Part shown: in pieces, positions 17,319-25,392 of the stretch
How the letters are laid out: the number at the start of each line of letters is the position of its first letter
How positions within the stretch are numbered: position 1 is the stretch's first letter
DNA from: Rhodoluna limnophila
Lineage (GTDB): Bacteria > Actinomycetota > Actinomycetes > Actinomycetales > Microbacteriaceae
Direction of reading: 5' to 3'
DNA length: 64,000 bases
Assembly: GCA_945883505.1 (NCBI GenBank)
Contig: CAMCXL010000007.1
Location: 26,453 to 90,452 of the forward strand
The notes under the pieces: model-generated
Databases searched by the model: none
Seen by the model: only the letters and a program-made list of their open reading frames with translations
Told to the model about the DNA's origin: nothing
Program-made: the position numbers and the translations under genes

Positions 17319-18314
17319 GTGAACCCTCGCCTTTTTGCCCTAATGGCTGCCGCCCGTGTGGTGAGCATCCCGCTTCGCACCCGCTTCCGCGGAATGACCG
17401 AGCGAGAGCTATTGGTGTTTGAAGGTCCCAACGGCTGGAGCGAGTGGGCGGCATTCCCCGAATACGGTGACGAGGAAGCAAGTCTCTGGCTTGAGGCAGC
17501 GCTGGAGTGGGGATATGGATCACTTCCTGCTACCAAGCGAAGTCAGGTCAAAGTCAACGCGATCTTGCCGGCCATAAAAGTTGAAGAAATCGCCAAGCTA
17601 CTTTCCAAAGCCGGCAAGTTCGAAACCGTAAAGATAAAGGTCTCAGAATCCGGTCAAAATTTGACCGATGACATCTCCAGAATCCAAGAGGTAAAAACCC
17701 TCTACCCCGAAGCCAAGATCAGACTCGACGCCAATGGTGGCTTTGATATTCCTCTCGCCCTCGAATTAATTGAAAAGCTTTCGGCTTTGGGTATCAAGCT
17801 CGAATACTTCGAGCAGCCTGTTAAAACAATCGCTGAGCTAGCCGAGCTCAGATTAGAAATATCCAAGCGCGGTCTTGAAACACTTATTGCCGCCGATGAA
17901 TCAGCTCGCAAGTCCTCCGACCCGCTAGCGGTTGAAATCGCGGGAGCGGCCGATATCTTGGTTCTAAAAAGCGCACCGCTTGGTGGCATTGCCAGAGCAC
18001 TGGAAGTGGCAGCTTCTTCGAAGCTACCGATTGTTGCATCTAGTGCGATGCAGTCCTCAATTGGTCTTGGAGCAGAACTCCACTTCGCCGCGAGCCTAGA
18101 TGAACTCGTCTTTGACGCAGGCCTTGGAACATTGAACCTGTTTGCAGGTGACCTAGTTAGAAATCAATTGCGGCCAGAAAATGGTGTTCTGGAGGTAAGA
18201 AGAGAAGAGTTGAACACTTCAGCGCTTGAGATTTTCAATGCCGAAGATCACCGCTACGACTGGTGGATTGCAAGACTAGAGCGCTGCGGAAGACTTATTG
18301 GTCTAGAGGGCTGA
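17319..18314 (+). CDS. menC: o-Succinylbenzoate synthase
   Basis: 331 residues, enolase superfamily. Catalytic Lys in KIKVSES, metal ligands in RLDANGGF (Asp), LEYFEQP (Glu) and LIAADES (Asp), and the second catalytic Lys in VLKSAPLGG. It dehydrates SHCHC to o-succinylbenzoate. GTG start at 17319 was chosen because of the exact 6-nt spacing to TAGACT; an out-of-frame ATG overlaps it at 17317. Menaquinone genes of this window are complete for MenF, D, C, E, B, A, G, but MenH and a DHNA-CoA thioesterase are not here. Confidence 0.92.
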   Translation: MNPRLFALMAAARVVSIPLRTRFRGMTERELLVFEGPNGWSEWAAFPEYGDEEASLWLEAALEWGYGSLPATKRSQVKVNAILPAIKVEEIAKLLSKAGKFETVKIKVSESGQNLTDDISRIQEVKTLYPEAKIRLDANGGFDIPLALELIEKLSALGIKLEYFEQPVKTIAELAELRLEISKRGLETLIAADESARKSSDPLAVEIAGAADILVLKSAPLGGIARALEVAASSKLPIVASSAMQSSIGLGAELHFAASLDELVFDAGLGTLNLFAGDLVRNQLRPENGVLEVRREELNTSALEIFNAEDHRYDWWIARLERCGRLIGLEG

Positions 18315-18317
18315 TCT

Positions 18318-19310
18318 TTAAAGACCAGAGTAAACGTGAAGGCCTTTGAAGAACATGTTCACGATGGTGAAGTTAAACACAACCGCCGCAAAGCCAATCA
18401 GTCCAAGCCAAACAGCGCGCTTGCCGGTCCAGCCGCGAGTGGCATTGGCGTGCAGGTAGCCGGCGTAGAGCGCCCAAATAATGAAAGTCCAAACTTCCTT
18501 GGTGTCCCAACCCCAGTAGCGGTGCCAGGCACGCTCTGCCCAAATTGCTCCGGCGATCAAAGTAAAGCTCCAAAGAATAAATCCACTGATGTTAAATCGG
18601 TAAGCGAGTCTTTCAAGGGTTTCCTTGGAGGGAAATATCCCCAGGATTGCTCTAAAGTTTTCGGTGCCTTTGGTTTTTGCGTTCTCCACCCAATTGGCAG
18701 TTTTCAAAAGATAAGCAAGCGATAGTGCAGCTGCCAGGCTAAAAAAGCCAGTTGCAAGTAAGGCCACCATCACGTGGATTACCAGCCAGTAGCTTTGCAG
18801 GGCCGGCATCAAAGATGCCACCTGAACATAGAAAACCGAAACGGCAGTTCCAAGAACCAAAAGCACAAAACCAACGACGAAGGTGGCCATAATGCGAACT
18901 TCCTTGGACCTTACCGACACCAGGTAAATCATCATCAAAATAAGTGCTCCGGTGATGGAGTATTCGTAAAGATTTGCCCACGGCACTCTGGCAGCGGCAA
19001 TTCCTCGCATGATCACACCGGCTGCCAAGATCAGTGTTCCAAGAATTGCAAGAGCTAGGCTTACGCGCTCGAGGACAATCAGCGACTTGGAGCTATCTTG
19101 TGTGGCTATATCGCTTTCTTTTTCAAGAACAGCCACGTTGCCACTTCTAGTTGCAGCCTGCTGATTCTCTAAAATTCTGGACTTGCTGCTAGCGGCTTGG
19201 GAGAGGTGGTAGCCGGATACTAAAAAGGCCAGGGTAAATACCGCCATGGCGGCGTAGGTCACTAGCAGCGATAGCTGAGAGAGCTCTTCGTTTAGTACCA
19301 GTGGGTTCAC
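18318..19310 (-). CDS. ccsB: Cytochrome c biogenesis protein CcsB/CcsA (heme handling)
   Basis: 330 residues, about eight TM segments. The tryptophan-rich heme-handling (WWD) motif is present as WAERAWHRYWGWDTKEVWTF, followed by WALYAGYLHANA; conserved His residues lie in VIHVMVALLATGF and the WWD flanks. In System II this protein, together with ResB, carries heme across the membrane and ligates it to apocytochromes c. GTG start directly after the resB stop. Last gene of the operon; converges on menC with 3 nt between stops. Naming differs between groups (CcsA in plants and Bordetella, ResC in Bacillus). Confidence 0.92.
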   Translation of the reverse strand: MNPLVLNEELSQLSLLVTYAAMAVFTLAFLVSGYHLSQAASSKSRILENQQAATRSGNVAVLEKESDIATQDSSKSLIVLERVSLALAILGTLILAAGVIMRGIAAARVPWANLYEYSITGALILMMIYLVSVRSKEVRIMATFVVGFVLLVLGTAVSVFYVQVASLMPALQSYWLVIHVMVALLATGFFSLAAALSLAYLLKTANWVENAKTKGTENFRAILGIFPSKETLERLAYRFNISGFILWSFTLIAGAIWAERAWHRYWGWDTKEVWTFIIWALYAGYLHANATRGWTGKRAVWLGLIGFAAVVFNFTIVNMFFKGLHVYSGL

Positions 19311-20837
19311 TTACTTTTCCTTTTTTATGCTTTCAGTTAATTCTCTAACAACTTCTTCGAGCCTCGGGTCATCTCTTCGAGAAAGCCCAGCAACTTCAAA
19401 GGAAGCGCCAACTTTTTTGATCCAGATGCGTCTTCTTGGGGTGGTTAGCGAAACGATGATTCCAGCCAGAGATAACATCGCAAAGATAAGTACCCAAAGC
19501 TGACCTGGGTTATAAGCGATATCCAGCGAAGCAAAACGCTTGATGCCATCAAAGGTCACGGTTCCAAGGCCTTCTGGAAGATCAACTGTTTCCCCGAGTC
19601 TTATTTCAACGGCTGGGTTATTTGTTCCGCGTCCTGCAACCTGATTCAGGCGGTCGGTATCCAGGGCATAAACATTAAGCGGAATACCACTATCGAGACC
19701 TAGATCACCGGTGTATACATTCATCGAGATCAGCGGATCAATTACCCCCGGGAAAATCGAGGTGTATGCACCGCTAGCAAGCTCGATTGCGCTGGGGTAG
19801 AAAAAAGCCACCACACCAATTTGCTCGGGCAAATTATCGGGAACCTTGATGATCCCAATCGAGGTTAGGTTGCCGTCCTGGGGCAAAAAGATAGTTGCTC
19901 CCGAATAGCTGATGTCCCCGTTGGCATCACGAATTGTTATTTCTGGCGCGTAGCCGTGACCGGTCAAATAGACACTCGCACCTCTTGAATCAAGCGGCTC
20001 ATTGACTCGAACCAGGCTGGTTTGACCCGCTTGATCGGTAGGGGTTCGAACAGTGACCGTTGCCCGGAAATCAAGCGGTGCGCCGATGTTGGTTTCGTTT
20101 AGGAAGTCGTAGTCGACTTCAAATTTGTCTAGCGTGACGCTAATTGGAGCAAGTCTTTCCGGGTCAAAGAATGTTCCAGGCGATAGCGAGTCAAAGCCTG
20201 CGAGGTTATTAACAAAGGTCTCGCCTTCTGCAAGAACTCGCTGACCTGAGAAACTCAAGCCACCTCCGATACCAACAGCAATCAAAACACCCACCAGCGA
20301 GAAGTGATAGATCAAGTTCGCGGTTTCACGGATGTACCCTTTCTCGGCGCTCACCGAATCACCGCGTTGAATAACGCGGTAGCGCTGGGTTTCCAATATC
20401 TTCTTACCCTCGACTATCGGGTCAATCCCTTGAGGCGCTTGCTCCATCTGATAAACCGGCATGCGAGATAAATTGGTTGGGGTTTGAACCGGTTCTGCTT
20501 TTAGTGCTTCGTAGTGAACCTTGGTGCGCGGCAAAACACAACCAACCAGGGATGTGAAAAGCAAGATATAGATGGCAGAGAACCAGATCGAGTTGTAGAC
20601 ATCAAAAAGTTGGAAAAAATCCAACACCTCGGCAAGTTGCTGATCTTCTCGGAAATAAAGGGCCACACCATTTGGATCAGCTGAGCGCTGCGGGTAAATA
20701 GATCCTGGTACCGAGGCTGCTGCTAATAGCAGGAGAAGTAGCAGCGCAGTTCGCATCGAGGTGAGCTGACGCCAAATCCATCTGGCCCAACCGGTTAGTC
20801 CTATATCCGGAGACTCATAGAGCTGGGACGAAGACAC
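19311..20837 (-). CDS. resB: Cytochrome c biogenesis protein ResB
   Basis: 508 residues from GTG 20837, preferred because AGGGGG sits about 7 nt upstream; the frame stays open to 20879. Three N-terminal TM segments (one LLLLLLLAAASVPGSIYPQ), a large extracytoplasmic domain of about 250 residues, and a last TM near the C-terminus followed by RRRIWIKK, the ResB/Ccs1 architecture. Partner of CcsB in System II cytochrome c synthesis. Start overlaps the end of ccdA by 23 nt. Confidence 0.9.
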   Translation of the reverse strand: MSSSQLYESPDIGLTGWARWIWRQLTSMRTALLLLLLLAAASVPGSIYPQRSADPNGVALYFREDQQLAEVLDFFQLFDVYNSIWFSAIYILLFTSLVGCVLPRTKVHYEALKAEPVQTPTNLSRMPVYQMEQAPQGIDPIVEGKKILETQRYRVIQRGDSVSAEKGYIRETANLIYHFSLVGVLIAVGIGGGLSFSGQRVLAEGETFVNNLAGFDSLSPGTFFDPERLAPISVTLDKFEVDYDFLNETNIGAPLDFRATVTVRTPTDQAGQTSLVRVNEPLDSRGASVYLTGHGYAPEITIRDANGDISYSGATIFLPQDGNLTSIGIIKVPDNLPEQIGVVAFFYPSAIELASGAYTSIFPGVIDPLISMNVYTGDLGLDSGIPLNVYALDTDRLNQVAGRGTNNPAVEIRLGETVDLPEGLGTVTFDGIKRFASLDIAYNPGQLWVLIFAMLSLAGIIVSLTTPRRRIWIKKVGASFEVAGLSRRDDPRLEEVVRELTESIKKEK

Positions 20838-21549
20838 CGAACACCCCCTGCAGCCAGGTTGCAAAACCAATCCAGACACCGGTTGCTAGCGCAACACCAA
20901 GAATGATTAACATCACGCCTCCGGCGATGTTGAAAGCCCTGATGTGCTTTTTAACAAACCCCACCGAGGAAGTTGCCCAACCAAAGCCTGCCGCAATTGC
21001 AATAAAGGGAAGTCCTATTCCGAGCGAGTAAATAAGTGCCAGTAGGGCTCCTCTGGCAGGGGATCCGGCATCCGAGGCCAAGGCAAGAACAGCGGCAAGA
21101 GTTGGTCCAATACAGGGTGTCCAACCCAGGCCAAAGGCGATTCCTAGTACCGGGGCACCAACCAGTCCAACTTTTGGTTTGATGCCGGTCTTAAAAGTTC
21201 TTTGCAGGAAAGAAAACTGCCCGATCAGGACAAGACCCATGAGAATGATTAGTACACCTAGCACCTGCTGAACCCACATCAGGTTATTGATATAAATCAG
21301 CATTCCGATGCCACCAAAGAGGGCTCCGAAGGAAACAAACACTGCGGTAAAGCCCAAGACAAACAAAACCGAACCAAAGATGATCCTGCTCTTTTTGGCT
21401 CCGCCGTCAGCTACGCCAGAGATGTATCCGAGATAGCCGGGAATTAGTGGAAGAACGCAAGGCGAAATAAAAGAAACAATTCCAGCCAGCAATGCAAGCG
21501 GCATGGCCGCAATCAAGGAACCGTTCAAAATTATTTCGCCGGGACTCAT
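20815..21549 (-). CDS. ccdA: CcdA thiol-disulfide transporter
   Basis: 244 residues, six to seven TM segments of the DsbD-beta/CcdA family. The two redox Cys are in SFISPCVLPLIPGYLG and GLGWTPCIGPTLAAVL, both intact. It moves reducing equivalents from cytoplasmic thioredoxin to the outside, where the TlpA-like lipoprotein encoded just before it keeps apocytochrome CXXCH thiols reduced. ATG start overlaps the preceding stop by 4 nt (21546-21549). Confidence 0.93.
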   Translation of the reverse strand: MSPGEIILNGSLIAAMPLALLAGIVSFISPCVLPLIPGYLGYISGVADGGAKKSRIIFGSVLFVLGFTAVFVSFGALFGGIGMLIYINNLMWVQQVLGVLIILMGLVLIGQFSFLQRTFKTGIKPKVGLVGAPVLGIAFGLGWTPCIGPTLAAVLALASDAGSPARGALLALIYSLGIGLPFIAIAAGFGWATSSVGFVKKHIRAFNIAGGVMLIILGVALATGVWIGFATWLQGVFGVFVPAL

Positions 21550-22133
21550 GATTTTTCCTTGATGGTGGTAACAATTAGCGCTCTAAGAATCGACTTATCG
21601 ATTCGCCCCAAAACTCGAGCCGAAACATTTCCTTCTGAGTCAATAACTAGCGTGGTTGGAACAGCCTGGGGAGTGACAACACCGGTGAAGCCCAAAACCA
21701 CAGACCCGGTCTTGGCATCCATGACCGATGGAAAATTCAGATTTATCTTTCTTGCAAAAGCCAAAGAAGTTTCGGCGCTATCACGAACGTTCACTCCGAT
21801 GAACTGAACTCCGTCAGGCAAAAACTCATCCTGTAATTCGATTAGCTCCGGCATCTCGATACGGCACGGAGCACAACCCGCGTACCAAAAGTTCATGACG
21901 GTGATCACTCCTTCGAGTTGATCACTCGAAATCGCCTCACCGCTTTCTGTTATGCCGGACCAGCTAGCAGCCTTTGGTCTTGAGCCAAGAGCAAACTCGG
22001 TGACGGTGCCATCGCCTGCGATGTAGTTTTTGTTATCTCCGGATCTGAACTGTTCTGCTAACGAGTCGTTGGCGCAGCCAGATGTTGCCAGTGCAAAACC
22101 AATAATTGCGAGCGCAGCTAGAACTTTTCTCAA
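21546..22133 (-). CDS. TlpA/ResA-like thioredoxin-fold lipoprotein
   Basis: 195 residues. Lipoprotein signal MRKVLAALAIIGFALATSGC with Cys20 as the lipidation site, then a thioredoxin-like domain with active site WYAGCAPCRIEMPE (CAPC) and cis-Pro region TPQAVPTTLVIDSEG. Predicted outer-face, membrane-anchored reductase of apocytochrome c, fed by CcdA. TTG start at 22133 overlaps the stop of the phosphatase gene (TTGA). Family standard for actinobacterial System II operons. Confidence 0.9.
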   Translation of the reverse strand: MRKVLAALAIIGFALATSGCANDSLAEQFRSGDNKNYIAGDGTVTEFALGSRPKAASWSGITESGEAISSDQLEGVITVMNFWYAGCAPCRIEMPELIELQDEFLPDGVQFIGVNVRDSAETSLAFARKINLNFPSVMDAKTGSVVLGFTGVVTPQAVPTTLVIDSEGNVSARVLGRIDKSILRALIVTTIKEKS

Positions 22134-22771
22134 ACTGCACCTTTATCTATTGCGCTTTTTCTCAAAGTCTTTGCAGGGTCTAGGTAGCCGACCTCGACGA
22201 GCTTGTCACCTCGGAACTCGAAGGTTGTGACGCTCGATAGGTCACACCTTCTAGATCTTGGGTTATGCCAGAGCGGTTTACCTGCAGAGCTTAGATGAAC
22301 CATCCAGATCGCTAGCTGGTGGGAAACCATCACTACCTCTCCCTCTGTGGTCTCATCCCAGGCTTTCTTCATTGCCTTTTTCATCCGCTTAGCTATTTGG
22401 CCATAGGGCTCTCCCCAGCCCGGTCTTAGCGGGTTCAGAAGCTTTGGGAGGAAGGAGGGGTTTTGCAAAACGGTTGCCAGGGCAACTTTTTTACCCTCGA
22501 AGATGTTGGTTGGTTCGATGATCTGAGGTTCGGTCTGGACCGCTACCTTGAGCTTTTGGGTGAAGGGCCTTGCCGACTGCAGAGTTCGTATCAGCGGTGA
22601 GGAAATCAACCTAGTTATCTTGTTCCCCGGAGCACAAAGTTCACTCGCCGTTGCCTCGGCCATTTCACGTCCGAGGGCAGAAAGAGTGAAGTTTGGAAGC
22701 CGCCCGTACAGCACACCGTTGGGGTTATCAACTTCCCCGTGGCGTACCAGATGAATAAGGGTGGCGGGCAT
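22130..22771 (-). CDS. Histidine phosphatase family protein
   Basis: 213 residues with the phosphoglycerate-mutase-like catalytic motif HLVRHGEVDNP at 7-17, a second Arg in ISSPLIRTLQSA, and the second His in VVMVSHQLAIWM. Members act on sugar phosphates, nucleotides or other small phosphoesters; the substrate is unknown, although genes of this family repeatedly head ccdA-resB-ccsB operons in Actinobacteria. ATG 22771 is 6 nt from minus-strand TAGACT, so a leaderless start. Confidence 0.85.
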   Translation of the reverse strand: MPATLIHLVRHGEVDNPNGVLYGRLPNFTLSALGREMAEATASELCAPGNKITRLISSPLIRTLQSARPFTQKLKVAVQTEPQIIEPTNIFEGKKVALATVLQNPSFLPKLLNPLRPGWGEPYGQIAKRMKKAMKKAWDETTEGEVVMVSHQLAIWMVHLSSAGKPLWHNPRSRRCDLSSVTTFEFRGDKLVEVGYLDPAKTLRKSAIDKGAV

Positions 22772-22777
22772 GTATCA

Positions 22778-22796
22778 AGTCTAACCCCGCTAAACT
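22778..22796. promoter_or_regulatory. Divergent -10 pair: phosphatase/ccd operon (minus) and aspS (plus)
   Basis: Minus TAGACT at 22783-22778, 6 nt from ATG 22771. Plus TAAACT at 22791-22796, upstream of a leader of about 28 nt that ends in AAGGAAG (22816-22822), 9 nt before the aspS ATG. Here one gene looks leaderless and the other uses a ribosome binding site. Confidence 0.45.
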
Positions 22797-22831
22797 TGGG
22801 CCCTGGAGCCCTAACAAGGAAGCAAAAAACA

Positions 22832-24139
22832 ATGCGTGAACGTCACTTAGTCAAAGACTTACCGGCCAGAAAAGATGGACCGGTGGTCTTGGGCGGTTGG
22901 GTTGAAAAGCTAAGAGATCAAAAGCGCATTCAGTTCATCATTCTCAGGGATGAAACAGGAGACGTTCAGGTCACCTACCCTCGCCCAGCCGACGAAGACG
23001 TTCTGGCCGATAAAGTCTCAACTTTGACTAACGGTTCCTTCGTTTGGATTAAGGGTCGTCTGGTGCACGACGAAAGAGTCAAACTCGGAGGCCTTGAGAT
23101 CCAGCTCGATGAGCTGGAAATCATCACCCTGGCAGATCCAGAGACACCGATTGCCGACGACACCTCGATTGATAAGCGCCTGGACTGGCGCTTTCTAGAC
23201 ATGAGAAGACCAGAGATGAATCTGGTCTTCCAGGTCCAAACCACCATCGAAGCGGCCTGGAGAAAGTTCTGGCTGGAGAACGGCTTCACCGAAATTCACT
23301 CCCCGAAGCTAATGGGAACCGCCTCCGAGTCAAACGCCGAGCTGTTCAAGCTCGAATACTTCGAAACTGTTGCCTACCTAGCCCAATCCCCACAGTTCTA
23401 TAAGCAGATGGCGATGATGGCCGGCCTTGGAAGAATCTTTGAAATCGGTCCGGTATTTAGAGCTGACCCGTCGTTCACTTCTCGTCACGCCACCGAGTTC
23501 ACCTCGGTGGATATGGAAATGTCTTGGATTGATTCCCACGAGGACGTTATGGACTTCCAAGAGCAACTGATGGTTTCGGCCATCACCGCAGTCAAGGAAA
23601 ACCACGGCGAAGCAATCAAGAAACTTTTTGATGTTGACGTAGTTATTCCAACTCGCCCGTTCCCAAGAATTCCTCTAGCCGAGGCAGTTGATATCGTCAA
23701 GGCACGCGGCCATGAGGTTGTTCGAGGCGGAGATATGGACCCGGAGGGTGAAAGGCAGATCGCAGCACACGTTGCCGAAACTTTTAATCACGAGTTTGTG
23801 TTTCTAACCGACTACCCGTCAACCGTTAGGCCTTTTTATCACATGAGGCACGAGGGTAATCCGGATCTCACCAAGAGCTACGACTTAATTTGGCGAGGAA
23901 CTGAAATTACTACCGGTGCTCAGCGCGAGCACCGCGTTGATGTCTTGATAGAGCAGGCCAAGCAAAAAGGTCTGGACCCAGAGGGTCTAAAGACATACAT
24001 CGACTTCTTCCGCTACGGAGCACCCACCCACGGTGGTTTTGGAATGGGACTGCTTCGAGTAATCATGCTGATCCTGCACCAGCCAAGCATTAGAGAAGTT
24101 GGCTTCTTGTTCCGCGGACCTAACCGACTAGAGCCTTAG
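22832..24139 (+). CDS. aspS: Aspartyl-tRNA synthetase, archaeal/non-discriminating type
   Basis: 435 residues from ATG 22832 (AAGGAAG upstream). N-terminal OB-fold for anticodon binding (VVLGGWVEKLRDQKRIQFI), then class II catalytic domain: motif 2 GPVFRADPSFTSRHATEFTS and motif 3 GGFGMGLLRVIMLIL. Length and lack of the bacterial GAD insertion (E. coli AspRS is about 590) place it in the short archaeal-type group. In Actinobacteria this type is annotated as charging both tRNA-Asp and tRNA-Asn, with GatCAB then making Asn-tRNA; this is inferred, gat genes are not in the window. Stop overlaps the converging glutaredoxin gene by 4 nt. Confidence 0.88.
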   Translation: MRERHLVKDLPARKDGPVVLGGWVEKLRDQKRIQFIILRDETGDVQVTYPRPADEDVLADKVSTLTNGSFVWIKGRLVHDERVKLGGLEIQLDELEIITLADPETPIADDTSIDKRLDWRFLDMRRPEMNLVFQVQTTIEAAWRKFWLENGFTEIHSPKLMGTASESNAELFKLEYFETVAYLAQSPQFYKQMAMMAGLGRIFEIGPVFRADPSFTSRHATEFTSVDMEMSWIDSHEDVMDFQEQLMVSAITAVKENHGEAIKKLFDVDVVIPTRPFPRIPLAEAVDIVKARGHEVVRGGDMDPEGERQIAAHVAETFNHEFVFLTDYPSTVRPFYHMRHEGNPDLTKSYDLIWRGTEITTGAQREHRVDVLIEQAKQKGLDPEGLKTYIDFFRYGAPTHGGFGMGLLRVIMLILHQPSIREVGFLFRGPNRLEP

Positions 24140-24411
24140 AAAAGATTCTCTAAAGCTTTTCTGAAACGATCTTTATCGATTGTCCAATAGGCATGTGTCT
24201 CGCCATTGATTTGCAGCACTGGAATTTCTTCCCCGTAGCGCCCAAGTAATTCAGGGTCCTCAAGAATGTTGACTTCTTTTATTTCAATCTGAACATCACT
24301 TGAATTTTGAGCTTTGGTTTCACCAACCACTAGATTTATGGCATCCAGCGCCTGCTCACACAGGTGACAACCTGGCTTGGAATACAGCGTGAGAATAATC
24401 GGCTTGGACAC
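24136..24411 (-). CDS. Glutaredoxin-like (DUF836) redox protein
   Basis: 91 residues with a thioredoxin-like fold and CHLC redox motif (SKPGCHLCEQA at 12-22), then EIPVLQING with the cis-Pro. Resembles the glutaredoxin 2/DUF836 family found in Actinobacteria. Likely a cytoplasmic thiol-disulfide or mycothiol-related oxidoreductase; partner unknown. GTG start at 24411 lies 6 nt from TAAGTT in the shared promoter with the HAD gene, so leaderless. Confidence 0.85.
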   Translation of the reverse strand: MSKPIILTLYSKPGCHLCEQALDAINLVVGETKAQNSSDVQIEIKEVNILEDPELLGRYGEEIPVLQINGETHAYWTIDKDRFRKALENLF

Positions 24412-24427
24412 AGGTTAAACTTACCTC
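24412..24427. promoter_or_regulatory. Shared bidirectional leaderless promoter, glutaredoxin/HAD
   Basis: The 16-nt gap is nearly a perfect palindrome (GGTTAAACTTACC). Plus-strand TAAACT (24416-24421) and minus-strand TAAGTT (24423-24418) overlap by four bases; each ends exactly 6 nt from its GTG start (24428 and 24411). Same geometry as at menB/menC. Confidence 0.6.
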
Positions 24428-25153
24428 GTGCCCCCAAAGGACAAGGACGATAAAAAGAAGCCAAAGAAAGCCGCTGCTTTCTTTGACGTCGATAACACCA
24501 TCTTGCGCGGGTCTAGTAGTTACCTCTTCGGTAAGTCTGCTTTCGAAAGAAACTTCTTCAGCCGCAAGGACTTCTGGAACTTCGCTTGGCATCAGTTCCG
24601 CTTTATCTGGCGCGGAGAAAACAACAACGTGCTTGCCACCTTGAAGGACCGAGCCCTGTCCCTAATTGCTGGGCACCGAGCTCAAGATATGAAAGATTTG
24701 GTCGATGAGGTCTACGAAAAACACATTCGACTAAAGCTCTGGCCAGAAACTGTTCGCCTGGCCAAGGACCACATCACCGAGGGGCGAGAGGTTTGGCTTG
24801 TCACTGCAGCCCCGCAGGAGCTGGGCGATGTGATTGCCAAAAACCTTGGGCTCACCGGAGCAATTGGAACTCGGGTGGAAAAGAAAAATGGAATCTTGAC
24901 CGGGAACCTGGTTGGAAAACCAATTCACGGTCCAACCAAGCGAATTGCAATCAAGGAACTGGCAAAGAAAAGAAACCTAAGCCTTAGGAAGTCTTACGCC
25001 TACTCAGACTCACACAACGATCTGCCGATGCTAACCGCCGTTGGTCATCCGGTCGCAGTGAATCCAGACAAAATTCTGACTAGGTATGCAAAAGCGGCCG
25101 ACTGGCCAATTTATGACTTTAAGAAGCGCGAGCTCAAAGCAAACCGCGACTAG
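24428..25153 (+). CDS. HAD-IB family hydrolase
   Basis: 241 residues. Lys-rich, disordered N-terminus (MPPKDKDDKKKPKK), then HAD motif I FFDVDNTIL with nucleophile Asp20 and Asp22, motif II WLVTAAP, motif III Lys near KRIAIKEL and motif IV YSDSHNDLPML. Subfamily IB (SerB/PSPase-like; HAD-IB-PSPase-like hydrolases including CicA type). Substrate unknown: phosphoserine and lysophospholipid/phosphatidylglycerol phosphates are candidates by homology only. GTG start from the shared leaderless promoter. Confidence 0.88.
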   Translation: MPPKDKDDKKKPKKAAAFFDVDNTILRGSSSYLFGKSAFERNFFSRKDFWNFAWHQFRFIWRGENNNVLATLKDRALSLIAGHRAQDMKDLVDEVYEKHIRLKLWPETVRLAKDHITEGREVWLVTAAPQELGDVIAKNLGLTGAIGTRVEKKNGILTGNLVGKPIHGPTKRIAIKELAKKRNLSLRKSYAYSDSHNDLPMLTAVGHPVAVNPDKILTRYAKAADWPIYDFKKRELKANRD

Positions 25154-25157
25154 CGGT

Positions 25158-25256
25158 TTACTTCTTATTGCGACGCTGGTGGCGAGTCTTACGAAGTAGC
25201 TTGCGGTGCTTCTTCTTAGACATACGCTTGCGACGCTTTTTGATTACTGAACCCAC
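25158..25256 (-). CDS. Small ribosomal subunit protein bS22 (AURKAIP1/COX24 domain)
   Basis: A 32-residue, extremely basic protein, starting [20 protein letters not shown] and ending RHQRRNKK. It is nearly identical to the actinobacterial AURKAIP1/COX24 domain protein seen bound to mycobacterial 30S subunits and named bS22. GTG start at 25256 is supported by GAGG 5 nt upstream. Too small for most gene finders. It converges with the HAD gene, 4 nt apart, and is probably a single-gene transcript. Confidence 0.93.
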   Translation of the reverse strand: MGSVIKKRRKRMSKKKHRKLLRKTRHQRRNKK

Positions 25257-25379
25257 GAAAACCTCATCTTTTTTTCTTTGCCGCCAAATCGGGCAACCCC
25301 CAAAGCCTATCTGTTAGTTTTGGGGCGCTCAACTTCGTCAGTTGATTGCTTGTGAGTAGGGCCTTACAGGCTAGTTGCC

Positions 25380-25385
25380 TACACT
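25380..25385 (+). promoter_or_regulatory. -10 element for the SOUL-family gene (leaderless)
   Basis: TACACT, then 7 nt, then ATG 25393. Supports that ATG over the in-frame upstream TTG at 25375, which lies before the -10 element. The rest of the 25257-25379 gap holds nothing I recognise. Confidence 0.45.
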
Positions 25386-25392
25386 TGAAACC

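Noticed and set aside
25257..25379. Extra small gene in the gap between bS22 and the SOUL protein
   Set aside because: No reading frame with a start, ribosome binding site and sensible composition was found.
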